NCBI GenBank assembly: GCA_963777485.1
Contig: CAVZQP010000001.1
Location: forward strand, 744,001-808,000
Reading direction: 5' to 3'
Source of the DNA: Bog-473 sp963777485
GTDB lineage: Bacteria > Actinomycetota > Acidimicrobiia > Acidimicrobiales > RAAP-2
Length of the DNA stretch: 64,000 bases
Both the position numbers and the translations under genes were made by a program. Shown piece after piece: positions 41,795 to 49,853 of this stretch (the stretch's first letter is position 1; every line of letters starts with the position of its first letter). The notes beneath the pieces are model-generated. The model saw nothing but the letters and a program-made list of their open reading frames with translations. It had not been told where the DNA came from and did no database searches.

Positions 41795-43146
41795 CTTCTC
41801 AGGAACTCCGCCACTTGGAAGGCGAGGTCAAGTGATTGGCGGCCGTTCAGCCGCGGGTCGCAGGTCGTGGTGTAGCGCACCCCGAGGTCGCCCTCGAGGA
41901 TCTCCTCGGAACCGCCGAGACACTCGGTGACGTCGTCACCGGTCAGCTCGATGTGTACTCCGCCGGGCCAGGTGCCCTCGTCGCGGTGGACGGCGAAGAA
42001 CGAACGCAGCTCGGACAGTATGTCGTCGAAGCGCCGCGTCTTGCGTCCTGCGCTGGTGAAGGTGTTGCCGTGCATGGGGTCGCAGGCCCAGATGACCGGG
42101 TGACCCTCGGCCTCGACGGCCCGGACCAGGGGCGGGAGCAATTCTTCGACCCTGTCCGCGCCCAGCCGCATGATGAGCGTCAGGCGCCCCGGCTGACGGT
42201 CGGGATTCAGCCGCTCGCACAGCCCGGCCAGCTCCTCGGGCGTGCAGGTCGGCCCGATCTTGCAGCCCACCGGGTTGCAGATGCCCCGGAAGAATTCGAC
42301 GTGCGCCCCGTCGAGTTGGCGGGTGCGGTCGCCGATCCAGACCATGTGGGCCGAGCAGTCGTACGGGTCTCCGGTCAGGGAGTCGACTCGGGTCAGGCAT
42401 TCCTCGTAGGGGAGGATCAGCGCCTCGTGGCTCGTGAAGAAGTCGACCTGGTGCAACCCTTCCTCTGCGCCCAGGTCGATACCGCAGGCGGCCATGAACC
42501 GCAACGCGCGGTCGATCTCCGCCGCGATGCGCTCGTAGCGCTGGCCTTCGGTCGACGACGCGACGAACTGCTGGTTCCACAGGTGCACCTGGGAGAGGTC
42601 GGCGAACCCCCCCTTGGTGAACGCACGCAGCAGGTTCAGGGTGGAGGCTGATTGCTGGTAGGCGGCGACCAGGCGCTCGGGGTCGGGCCGGCGCGCTTCG
42701 GCGTCGAACGCGTCGTCGTTGACCATGTGGCCGCGGAACGACGCCAACGCGAGGTCGCCCACGGTCTCGGTGTCGGCCGAGCGCGGCTTGGCGAACTGTC
42801 CCGCGATGCGGCCCACCTTCACCACCGGCACACCGGCGGCGTAGGTCAGCGCGACCGCCATCTGCAAGATGATCTTGAGCTTGTCCCGGATCGAGTCGGC
42901 GGAGAAGTCGACGAACGACTCGGCGCAGTCACCGGCCTGCAGGAGGAACGCCTGCCCGTTTGCCACCTCGGCGAGGTCGCGGGTGAGGTGGCGCGCCTCG
43001 CCGGCGAACACCAGCGGCGGCAGCGCGGACAGGCGCGCCTCGGCCTTCTTCAAAGCGTCGGCGTCCGGCCAGTCGGGCTGCTGTGCGGCGGGGAACTTCC
43101 GCCAGGACGCGGCACTCCAGGAGGCAGTCTCGGAGCGGATCGTCAC
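41791..43146 (-). CDS. aroG: 3-deoxy-7-phosphoheptulonate synthase, class II
   Basis: First enzyme of the shikimate pathway, joining PEP and erythrose 4-phosphate. The 451 residues belong to the plant/mycobacterial class II type. They include LLQAGDCAESF (metal and PEP site), VGRIAGQFAKPRS, VGCKIGPTCTPEE and WACDPMHGNT, with the metal-ligand Cys in GDCAES and the His of DPMHGN. The GTG start is supported by a TAACCT box 6 bases upstream. The gene is divergent from the LLM oxidoreductase, with only 32 bases between starts. Confidence 0.96.
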   Translation of the reverse strand: MTIRSETASWSAASWRKFPAAQQPDWPDADALKKAEARLSALPPLVFAGEARHLTRDLAEVANGQAFLLQAGDCAESFVDFSADSIRDKLKIILQMAVALTYAAGVPVVKVGRIAGQFAKPRSADTETVGDLALASFRGHMVNDDAFDAEARRPDPERLVAAYQQSASTLNLLRAFTKGGFADLSQVHLWNQQFVASSTEGQRYERIAAEIDRALRFMAACGIDLGAEEGLHQVDFFTSHEALILPYEECLTRVDSLTGDPYDCSAHMVWIGDRTRQLDGAHVEFFRGICNPVGCKIGPTCTPEELAGLCERLNPDRQPGRLTLIMRLGADRVEELLPPLVRAVEAEGHPVIWACDPMHGNTFTSAGRKTRRFDDILSELRSFFAVHRDEGTWPGGVHIELTGDDVTECLGGSEEILEGDLGVRYTTTCDPRLNGRQSLDLAFQVAEFLRS

Positions 43147-43152
43147 CGCAAC

Positions 43153-43158
43153 AGGTTA
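43153..43158 (-). promoter_or_regulatory. -10 box TAACCT for aroG
   Basis: On the minus strand TAACCT ends 6 bases before the aroG GTG. It sits back to back with the TAGGAT box of the divergent gene. Confidence 0.45.
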
Positions 43159-43164
43159 ACGCCG

Positions 43165-43170
43165 TAGGAT
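43165..43170 (+). promoter_or_regulatory. -10 box TAGGAT for the LLM oxidoreductase gene
   Basis: TAGGAT ends 8 bases before the ATG at 43179 with no ribosome binding site, giving a leaderless geometry. Confidence 0.5.
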
Positions 43171-43178
43171 CCCCGCCC

Positions 43179-44108
43179 ATGGCCGCCTTCCGCTTCGCCA
43201 TGCAGGCCTCGGGCGCCGCATCCCCGGGTGCCTGGCGCGACTTGGCGCGCAAGTGCGAGGACATGGGCTACTCGACGCTCTACGTGCCCGACCATCTGGA
43301 CGAGCAGTGGGCACCCATGGTCGCGTGCACGGTCGCGGCGGAGGCGACGACGACCTTGCGCGTGGGCTCCCTGGTCCTCGACAACGACTTCCGCCATCCG
43401 GTGCTCGCGGCCCGGGAGGCTGCCACGCTCGACGTCGTGACCGGCGGCCGCTTCGAGTTCGGCATCGGCGCCGGGTGGTTGACGGCCGACTACGAGCAGT
43501 CCGGCATCCCCATGGACCGTCCGTCCGTGCGCATCGCGCGACTGGCCGAGAGCCTCGAGATCATGCGGAGCCTGTGGCAGACCGGCTCGGCGACGTTCAG
43601 CGGCGAGCACTACGAGGTCCCCGGCGCAAAGGGCTTCCCCGAACCGGTGACACCCGGCGGCCCGCCGCTCGTCATCGGGGGCGGGGGACGGCGGATCCTC
43701 ACCCTGGCCGGGCGGTTCGCCAGCATCGTGAGCGTGGTGCCGAGCCTCGCGGCGGGCTACATCGGCCCGGAGGTCGCGGCCGAGGCGGTCCTCGACCGCT
43801 ACCACGACCGCGTGCGCTGGGCTCGCGAGGCGGCGGGGGAACGCGCCGGCGACCTCGAGCTCCAGTGCTGGACCGCGGCGGTGCAGGTCGTGCCGAATGC
43901 GGACCAGGTCGTCGAGTCGCTCGCCCCGCTCTTCGACCTGACCCCCGACCAACTCCGCGCCGCGCCGCTGGCCCTCATCGGCACCGCGTCGGAGATCGCG
44001 GAGACCTTGCGCAAGCGGCGCGAGGAGCTCGGCTTCAGCTACATCGTGGTGCACGAGGCCGAGATGGACGCGTTGGCGCCCGTGATCGCCGAGCTTGCCG
44101 GCACCTGA
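43179..44108 (+). CDS. LLM class F420-dependent oxidoreductase
   Basis: A 309-residue TIM-barrel enzyme of the luciferase-like monooxygenase superfamily. It shows YVPDHLDEQWAPMVACTVAAEAT, VGSLVLDNDFRHPVLAAREAATLDV and RFEFGIGAGWLTADYEQSG, typical of the actinobacterial F420 subgroup (TIGR03621-like). It probably transfers hydride between F420 and an unknown substrate. The ATG is fixed by the adjacent TAGGAT box. The nadD start lies within its last codons. Confidence 0.86.
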   Translation: MAAFRFAMQASGAASPGAWRDLARKCEDMGYSTLYVPDHLDEQWAPMVACTVAAEATTTLRVGSLVLDNDFRHPVLAAREAATLDVVTGGRFEFGIGAGWLTADYEQSGIPMDRPSVRIARLAESLEIMRSLWQTGSATFSGEHYEVPGAKGFPEPVTPGGPPLVIGGGGRRILTLAGRFASIVSVVPSLAAGYIGPEVAAEAVLDRYHDRVRWAREAAGERAGDLELQCWTAAVQVVPNADQVVESLAPLFDLTPDQLRAAPLALIGTASEIAETLRKRREELGFSYIVVHEAEMDALAPVIAELAGT

Positions 44109-44706
44109 GCGACCCGAGCGGGTCGGGATCCTCGGGGGGACGTTCGACCCACCGCACGTCGGCCACGTCGCCGCGGGCCGCGCCGTGATGGAGCAGCTCG
44201 GCCTCGACCGCCTCCTTCTCGTGGTGGCCAACGACCCGTGGCAGAAGTCCGGCCAGCGCACCGTCTCCCCGGCCGAGGACCGCTTCGCCCTCGCCGAGGC
44301 GCTGGCCCGGGAGATCCCGGGGGCGGAGGCGAGCCGGCTCGAGATCGACCGGGGCGGCCCCAGCTACTCGGTGGACACGTCGGAGGAGCTGCTGGCTCGT
44401 GCCGGCGCCCGTCCCTTGGAGCTCTTCCTGGTCGTCGGGGCCGACCTGGTCGCGGAGCTCGGGACTTGGCACCGCGCCCCTGACCTCGCCGGCCTGGTCA
44501 CCCTGGCGGTCGTGTCCCGGCCGACGGGCGACGCGACCACCGTGCCGCCCGGCTGGCGGGCGGTGCAGATCGACGGGCCCCAGGTCGAGGTCTCGAGCTC
44601 CGAGGTCCGTGACAGGCTCGCGGTGGGCGAGCCGGTCGACGACCTCGTGCCCCCGGAGGTCATCCGTTGCATCCGCCGTCGAGATATGTACGCTGTCGGT
44701 AGATGA
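44095..44706 (+). CDS. nadD: Nicotinate-nucleotide adenylyltransferase
   Basis: Converts nicotinate mononucleotide to deamido-NAD. The 203 residues contain the nucleotidyltransferase start GILGGTFDPPHVGHV (the T/HxGH motif) and the end motif VSSSEVRDRL (ISSTxIR type). The TTG at 44095 overlaps the upstream gene by 14 bases and is the only plausible start before GILGGTFD. The stop overlaps the next small gene as ATGA. The nadD-rsfS linkage is widely conserved. Confidence 0.94.
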   Translation: MPAPERPERVGILGGTFDPPHVGHVAAGRAVMEQLGLDRLLLVVANDPWQKSGQRTVSPAEDRFALAEALAREIPGAEASRLEIDRGGPSYSVDTSEELLARAGARPLELFLVVGADLVAELGTWHRAPDLAGLVTLAVVSRPTGDATTVPPGWRAVQIDGPQVEVSSSEVRDRLAVGEPVDDLVPPEVIRCIRRRDMYAVGR

Positions 44707-44906
44707 GCGCAATGCCGGCCGGGTGGACGGAGCTGTCGGACAGTCCCCGCGTGGGCGCGTCTCCCATCCGTGCACAGCGCAGGGCTGATCGCCGTGCGGA
44801 GCTCAAGTTGGCGCGACGCTCGCAACAGCGTTGGACCTTCGCCGCGTGTTCCATCCTGGTGGGAGCTTTCGGGCTCACGGTTGGGATTTTGGACGTGCTC
44901 CATTGA
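44703..44906 (+). CDS. 67-residue single-pass membrane protein between nadD and rsfS
   Basis: A basic N-terminal half (RAQRRADRRAELKLARRSQQR) is followed by one hydrophobic helix (TFAACSILVGAFGLTVGIL) near the C-terminus, suggesting a tail-anchored or single-pass inner-membrane protein. It is joined by four-base overlaps on both sides (ATGA with nadD, TTGA with rsfS), strong evidence that it is translated. No family recognised. The position resembles that of LytR-type or other membrane genes in some relatives. Confidence 0.65.
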   Translation: MSAMPAGWTELSDSPRVGASPIRAQRRADRRAELKLARRSQQRWTFAACSILVGAFGLTVGILDVLH

Positions 44907-45292
44907 GCCAAGGGTTGGACGTCGGAGTCCAGCTGCCTCCCGCCGTGGCGACGGCCGCGGAGTCGGCCGACGCAAAACTCGGACGCGACACCGTCGTTCT
45001 CGGCATGGGGGAGCTGTTCGTTGTCGTCGACGCCTTCGTCATCACCAGCGCGCAGAACACGCGCCATGTGCGCACGCTCGTCGAGGAGATCGAGCGCGGG
45101 GTCAAGGACGCGCACGGCCTCGCACCGCTGCGCGTCGAGGGACAGCAGGACGCGACGTGGGTGCTCATGGACTACGGCGACTTCATCGTGCACGTGTTCC
45201 TGCAGGAGACGCGCGACTACTACGACCTCGAGCACCTCTGGTCGGGTGCGCCACGTGTCCCGTGGCGGCACGACGTCGAGAACGCAGGTTGA
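44903..45292 (+). CDS. rsfS: Ribosome silencing factor RsfS
   Basis: Binds L14 and blocks subunit joining during nutrient stress. The 129 residues contain VVVDAFVITSAQNTRHVRTLVEEIE and WVLMDYGDFIVHVF then YDLEHLW, the standard DUF143 signature. The TTG start is inferred from the TTGA overlap with the preceding small gene and gives a normal N-terminal length. Confidence 0.94.
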   Translation: MSQGLDVGVQLPPAVATAAESADAKLGRDTVVLGMGELFVVVDAFVITSAQNTRHVRTLVEEIERGVKDAHGLAPLRVEGQQDATWVLMDYGDFIVHVFLQETRDYYDLEHLWSGAPRVPWRHDVENAG

Positions 45293-45302
45293 AAAAGCTC
45301 TT

Positions 45303-45917
45303 TCAGGTAGTGACGTTGAGGAGGTAGACGGGCCCGGCCACCTCCGAACCGTTGGCGATGGGGACGCTGGTGTGGGTGCCGTTTATCTCGAAGACGACCC
45401 CGGTCCCGAGCCCGATCTCGTTGACCACGGTTGTCACGACCTGCGCGACCGCCTGCTCGGTCGCGGTGCCCTGGATCTGCCCGAAGGCCGTGTTGAAGTT
45501 CACGGTGACGACGTTCTGCGAGGTCTCGGCCGCGGATATCACGACGACGTCGCTCGGGATCGCTGTGGTGAGCCCCGCCGCCGAGTCGCCGCTGCTCGGT
45601 CCGGACACGAGCGCCGTGATGATGGCCGGCAGCTGCGCCGGAGCGCTCACAAGCCGGTCGCTCGGGGTCAGCGCGTCGTTGGCCTGCGAGTCGAGGAAGT
45701 ACACCTTGACGCCGACGTAGGACGACGGCTTCGGCTGCGTCGTCGTGGTCGTCGGCGGGTGCGGGTCGAGCAGATGGAACGGCACCCGCGCCGAGGGAAT
45801 GGCGCTCGGCGACCCTTGCGTGGGAACGGCGCACCCCGCGGCGAGCGCCGCCAGCGGCAGGATGCAGAGCGCCGCCAGCCGCCGCGGCCGCGCCCGACCA
45901 CGATCGCGCGCCGTCAC
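45303..45917 (-). CDS. GerMN-domain lipoprotein (short LpqB-like)
   Basis: A 204-residue lipoprotein. The lipobox LAALAAGC is near residue 29, then a Thr/Pro linker (PPTTTTTQPKPSS) and one GerMN domain (VGVKVYFLDSQANDAL to the end). In other actinobacteria the mtrA-mtrB operon is followed by lpqB, which has GerMN plus a C-terminal propeller; here the propeller is missing. The GTG overlaps the kinase stop as GTGA, so the lipoprotein is made together with the sensor kinase. Confidence 0.85.
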   Translation of the reverse strand: MTARDRGRARPRRLAALCILPLAALAAGCAVPTQGSPSAIPSARVPFHLLDPHPPTTTTTQPKPSSYVGVKVYFLDSQANDALTPSDRLVSAPAQLPAIITALVSGPSSGDSAAGLTTAIPSDVVVISAAETSQNVVTVNFNTAFGQIQGTATEQAVAQVVTTVVNEIGLGTGVVFEINGTHTSVPIANGSEVAGPVYLLNVTT

Positions 45918-47398
45918 GCGTCCACTCCTGTCTCGGTAACGAGCTCGTCACCCGTGTCGTCCACGCCGTCCCCCTCACCGTCCGAGATCACCGGCAGCGA
46001 CAGAACGAAACGCGCCCCACCGTCGGGCGACGACTCGACGCGCACGTCGCCGTGCATGACGTGCATGTGCTCAGTCACTAGCGCGAGCCCGAGACCGGTG
46101 CCCGTGCCGGTGCCGCGCCGCCCCGAGGCCGACCCGCGGTAGAAGCGTTCGAACACCTTGGTGCGCTCCGCCGGGTCGATGCCCGGCCCGGCGTCGTCGA
46201 CGGTGACCTCCACCAGCCGGCCCGGGGGACTCGAGGCCGTCCCCGGACCGGGTCCTGGTCCCACGGCGATCGTGGTCACCCCGCCGCCGTAGTGGTCCGC
46301 GTTCTCCATCAGGTTCACCAGGACGCGCTCGAAGCGCCGCTTGTCGACGCCGACCCGCCACTGCTCCACCTCCGGGTCGACGACCAAGTCCGGCGCGGCG
46401 TGCCGGCGGCGGTCCATGTGCCCGATCCCGGTCTCCACCGAGCGCCGCACCAGTTCGGAGACGTTGACCTCCTCCAGGAAGACGTCGACGGAGCCGGCGT
46501 CGGCGCGGGACATCTCGAGCAGGTCGCTCACCATCCGCTGGAACCGCCGGAGGTCGTCGCTCAGGAGCTGGAGTGCCCGCTGCGAGCGGGCCGGGAGCCG
46601 GTCGCGGTCCGTCTCGAGGACCCCGACCGCGGCCGAGAGCGTCGTCAGCGGGGAGCGCAGCTCGTGGCTGACGTCGGAGTTGAACCGCGCCTCGCGCTCG
46701 ATGCGCACCTGGAGCTGGTCGACCATGGCGTTGAACGAGGCGGTCAGCCCGACCAGGTCGGGGTCCGCCGCCTCGACGTCGAGCCGCGTGTCGAGTTCGC
46801 CGCCGGCGATGGCGCCCGCCGCCGAGGTGACGTCGGAGAGCGGCCGCAGCAGCCGCCGGCTCGCGAAACGGCCGAGCGCGATGCCGAGCAGCGTCGTCAC
46901 CGCTCCGGCCACGAAGAGCGTCAGGCCCAACACGCTCATGGTGTGGTCGAGGTCGGACAGGTCGAACACCTCGAAGTAGGCCGCGTGCACCGACGGGACC
47001 GGCAGGCCGACCGCGATATATGCCGTCCCGGCTGCGTTCCGGTACGTCTGCGTGGCGGGCGTGCCGGCCAGGACCTCCTTGCGCAGTTGCGGCGGAATCG
47101 AGGAGGCGTTGACGGACAGCGACGACCCGTACGCCTTGGACCGGTGGTAGAGCACCGAGTGCGCGCCGGTGCCCGCGTCGATCTGCCCCAGCAGCCCCAG
47201 GTAGTTCGTGTCGCCACCCTCCAACGAGGAGCGCACTGTCGACGCGTTGGAGAACGCCTGCGTCTGGGCCGCCGACTCGCGGCCGCCGAGCAGGAAGTGG
47301 CGGACGGTGAAGTACGCCATCCCGCCCAGCAGGACCGACAGCACCAGCGCCCCGAGGCCGAAGACGGCCGTGATCCGGGCGCCGATGCCCAGCTTCAC
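45914..47398 (-). CDS. Two-component sensor histidine kinase (MtrB-like)
   Basis: A 494-residue membrane kinase. It has a first helix (about residues 12-35), an extracytoplasmic region of about 120 residues, a second helix (about 155-178), HAMP, then the HisKA phosphorylation site DVSHELRSPLTTL. The HATPase domain shows N box NLMENADHYG, DDAGPGID and GTGTGLGLALV. The domain order and neighbours (response regulator upstream, GerMN lipoprotein downstream) match MtrB, which controls cell wall and division genes. The GTG start lies one base after the regulator's stop. Confidence 0.88.
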   Translation of the reverse strand: MKLGIGARITAVFGLGALVLSVLLGGMAYFTVRHFLLGGRESAAQTQAFSNASTVRSSLEGGDTNYLGLLGQIDAGTGAHSVLYHRSKAYGSSLSVNASSIPPQLRKEVLAGTPATQTYRNAAGTAYIAVGLPVPSVHAAYFEVFDLSDLDHTMSVLGLTLFVAGAVTTLLGIALGRFASRRLLRPLSDVTSAAGAIAGGELDTRLDVEAADPDLVGLTASFNAMVDQLQVRIEREARFNSDVSHELRSPLTTLSAAVGVLETDRDRLPARSQRALQLLSDDLRRFQRMVSDLLEMSRADAGSVDVFLEEVNVSELVRRSVETGIGHMDRRRHAAPDLVVDPEVEQWRVGVDKRRFERVLVNLMENADHYGGGVTTIAVGPGPGPGTASSPPGRLVEVTVDDAGPGIDPAERTKVFERFYRGSASGRRGTGTGTGLGLALVTEHMHVMHGDVRVESSPDGGARFVLSLPVISDGEGDGVDDTGDELVTETGVDA

Positions 47399-47399
47399 G

Positions 47400-48083
47400 T
47401 CAGGGGACCAGCTTGTAGCCCATGCCTCTGACGGTGAGGATGTGCTGAGGCACCGCCGGGTCTGCCTCGACCTTCGTGCGCAGGCGCCGGATGTGCACGT
47501 CGACGAGGCGCCCGTCGCCGAAGTAGTCGTAGCCCCAGACCCGGTCGAGCAGCTGCTCGCGGCTCAGTACCTTGTTGGGCGACGCCGCCAGCTCGCACAG
47601 CAACCGGAACTCGGTGCGCGTACAGTGGACCTCTTCGCCGTTGAGCCGGCGCAGCACGCCCTGCTCGGGCAGCAGTTGGAGGTCGCCGAACGTCAGGGCG
47701 CCCGGCTCCTCCTCGGCCGGCCGCGCCCGCCGCAGCAGCGCCCGGATCCGCGCCGCCAGCTCCTTGGCCACGAACGGCTTGGTGACGTAGTCGTCCGCCC
47801 CCGCCTCCAGCCCGGCCACCACGTCGTGGGTGTCCGAGCGCGCCGTCACGATGATGATCGGCACCGCGCTGCTGCGCCGCAGGGCACGGCAGCACTCGAA
47901 CCCGTCCATGCCGGGCAGCATGAGGTCGATGAGCGCAACGTCGGTCGGCGCCTCAGCGAACAGATCGAGGCCCTCCTCGCCGCTGGCGGCGTCCCTTACC
48001 TCGTAGCCCTCGCCCTCTAGGGCCAGGCGCATGGACGATCTGATGCGCTCATCGTCCTCGACGACCAGGATGCGACCGCTCAC
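47400..48083 (-). CDS. OmpR-family response regulator (MtrA-like)
   Basis: A 227-residue regulator. The receiver domain has the acidic pair in VVEDD (residues 8-11), phosphorylated Asp53 (ALIDLMLPGMDG), Thr in IVTARSD and Lys in YVTKPF. The C-terminal winged helix ends with DVHIRRLRTKVEADP and VRGMGYKLVP. The GTG start is fixed by the family N-terminus SGRILVVEDD. MtrA-like by synteny and sequence; it likely controls its own operon and wall genes. Confidence 0.93.
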   Translation of the reverse strand: MSGRILVVEDDERIRSSMRLALEGEGYEVRDAASGEEGLDLFAEAPTDVALIDLMLPGMDGFECCRALRRSSAVPIIIVTARSDTHDVVAGLEAGADDYVTKPFVAKELAARIRALLRRARPAEEEPGALTFGDLQLLPEQGVLRRLNGEEVHCTRTEFRLLCELAASPNKVLSREQLLDRVWGYDYFGDGRLVDVHIRRLRTKVEADPAVPQHILTVRGMGYKLVP

Positions 48084-48100
48084 GAACCTCCACTCGGCAC

Positions 48101-49756
48101 TCAGCTGATCCAGATCTGGGTTGGCCAGATCGACCCACCGATCATGCCAAAGGCGGGCTGCCCCTGTGGTGACGTGGGGTTGTTGAAGTTCTGGACCTTG
48201 GGGTTGCCGATGACCGCCCAGACCGCCCGGTCCGTCCACAGATAGGGCAGGTCGACGGCGAGGCGCTTGTTGACCGTCTTGTAGGCGGCCTGGCGGACGC
48301 TCTTCTCGGTGCCCTGGCGCCCTGCCAGGAGCGCCGACTCGATGGTGGGGTCCGCGTTGCGGGCCATGTTGATGGACAGGGACCCCGAGCTGACCGTCGT
48401 CGTGCTCCAGAAGATGTAGTTGAGGTCGGGGTCCACCGCGCCGAACTGGCGCCATCCGAGCGCCTGGTACTTGCCGGCCAGGGCATTGTTGATCGTCTGG
48501 TTCTGTTGGACGATGTTCGTGCTCACCTGGAACCCGACCGCCTTCCACGCTTGCTCCAGGTACTGGGCAGCCCGCAGCGCGGCGGGCGAGTTGGTCGAGC
48601 CGTAGGTGAACGAGATCGGCCCGCCGTTCTTCCTCGCCGCAGCCGACACCAACTTCTTGGCGTTGGCAGGGTTGTACTTCGGGTAGTTGGTCGTCGAGTA
48701 GTACGGCGATCCCGGCACGAACAGGCCGTTGCTCACGGGCAACACCCCCTCGTCGATGACGCGCACGTACTGGTTGCGGTTGACCGCCTGCGCGGCCGCC
48801 AGCCGGACGCTGGGGTCGTTGAACGGCTTGGCCAGGCAGTTGAGCTGGACGCAGTTCATGTCGGGCTCGCCCGCCACGTGCGTGCTGTCGTCGATGTACG
48901 AGTAGCTCCGGTTGCCGCGGAACTGCGTGATGATCTGCGGCGTGTCGGTGATCATCAGGTCGATGGTGCCGGACTTGAGCGCCTCGGACCGGGCCGCCTC
49001 GTCGGGGATCGGCTTGAACGTGATCTGCCTCAGGTACGGCAAGCCCTTGCGCCAGTAATTCGGGTTCGCCGTCGCGGTGAAGTGGTCGTTGGGCACCCAC
49101 TCCTTGAAGACGAAGGGCCCCGTCCCGACCGGGTGCGACGTGCCGTTGGGGTTGGCCAGCATCGACGGTGCGACGGGGTAGGCGATCTGCCCGCCGATGC
49201 CGCCGGCCAGGTAGTAGGGGAACGGCACCCACGGATCTTTGAAGGTGATGGTCGCCTCGAGCGGCCCGGTCTGGGTGATCGACTGCAGCGTCGGGTTGAT
49301 CACGATGCCCGTCAGCAGGGACTTGGAGTGCGCTTCGAAGTTGGTCACCAGCGCGGCGCCGTCGCACGGCGTCCCGTCGTGGAAATTTACGTTGGGGCGC
49401 ATGGTGACGGTCCATGCCGTGTACGAGGAGTTGGGCACCACCGACTCCGCGAGGTACGGCGCCCAATCACCGTTGGTGAGGACGATCGTGAGCGGATCGA
49501 AGACCGTGCGGGCGTACATGACGCCGACCTCGTCGAAACGGCCCTGTGTGGGGTCGAACCCCTGCTCCTCGGCATCGACGCCGAAGACGAGCGACCCGCC
49601 CTTCTTCGGGGTCGCCTTGCTGACGCCGTTGCGGCCCGGGCCGTTGGTCGCGGCTCCCGCGATGTCGTCCCATCCGATTGCGGACGCTCCCGCCAACCCC
49701 GCAGCGGCGGCAGCGCTGCCCGCCAGCAGCGTGCGTCGATCGAATTTCGAGGTCAT
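48101..49756 (-). CDS. ABC transporter substrate-binding protein, family 5, Tat-exported
   Basis: A 551-residue extracytoplasmic binding protein of the peptide/nickel family. The N-terminus MTSKFDRRTLLAGSAAAAAG is a twin-arginine signal and there is no lipobox Cys. The SBP5 core shows GWDP-like GFDPTQG, the segment YARTVFDPLTIV, then VNFHDGTPCDGAALVTNFE and VGTGPFVFKEW. No permease or ATPase gene is nearby, so it is an orphan or serves a transporter elsewhere. GGAGGG precedes the ATG. It lies directly upstream of the MtrA-like gene on the same strand. Confidence 0.9.
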   Translation of the reverse strand: MTSKFDRRTLLAGSAAAAAGLAGASAIGWDDIAGAATNGPGRNGVSKATPKKGGSLVFGVDAEEQGFDPTQGRFDEVGVMYARTVFDPLTIVLTNGDWAPYLAESVVPNSSYTAWTVTMRPNVNFHDGTPCDGAALVTNFEAHSKSLLTGIVINPTLQSITQTGPLEATITFKDPWVPFPYYLAGGIGGQIAYPVAPSMLANPNGTSHPVGTGPFVFKEWVPNDHFTATANPNYWRKGLPYLRQITFKPIPDEAARSEALKSGTIDLMITDTPQIITQFRGNRSYSYIDDSTHVAGEPDMNCVQLNCLAKPFNDPSVRLAAAQAVNRNQYVRVIDEGVLPVSNGLFVPGSPYYSTTNYPKYNPANAKKLVSAAARKNGGPISFTYGSTNSPAALRAAQYLEQAWKAVGFQVSTNIVQQNQTINNALAGKYQALGWRQFGAVDPDLNYIFWSTTTVSSGSLSINMARNADPTIESALLAGRQGTEKSVRQAAYKTVNKRLAVDLPYLWTDRAVWAVIGNPKVQNFNNPTSPQGQPAFGMIGGSIWPTQIWIS

Positions 49757-49840
49757 CGTCCCTCCGTTTCGACGAACCAATCGGACCCCCCGGAAGGTTC
49801 GCCGTGACGTTAGTTCCCCGGCTTGCTTCGAGGGGGGCAG

Positions 49841-49846
49841 TACCGT
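49841..49846 (+). promoter_or_regulatory. -10 box TACCGT before xerC
   Basis: TACCGT ends 7 bases before the GTG at 49854, matching the leaderless geometry and favouring that GTG over the one three codons earlier. Confidence 0.35.
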
Positions 49847-49853
49847 GGAGGCC

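Noticed and set aside
49239..49853. N-terminal extension of xerC by about 200 codons across the binding-protein gene
   Set aside because: The region is antisense to an intact Tat-exported binding protein, and XerC homology begins only near 49854.
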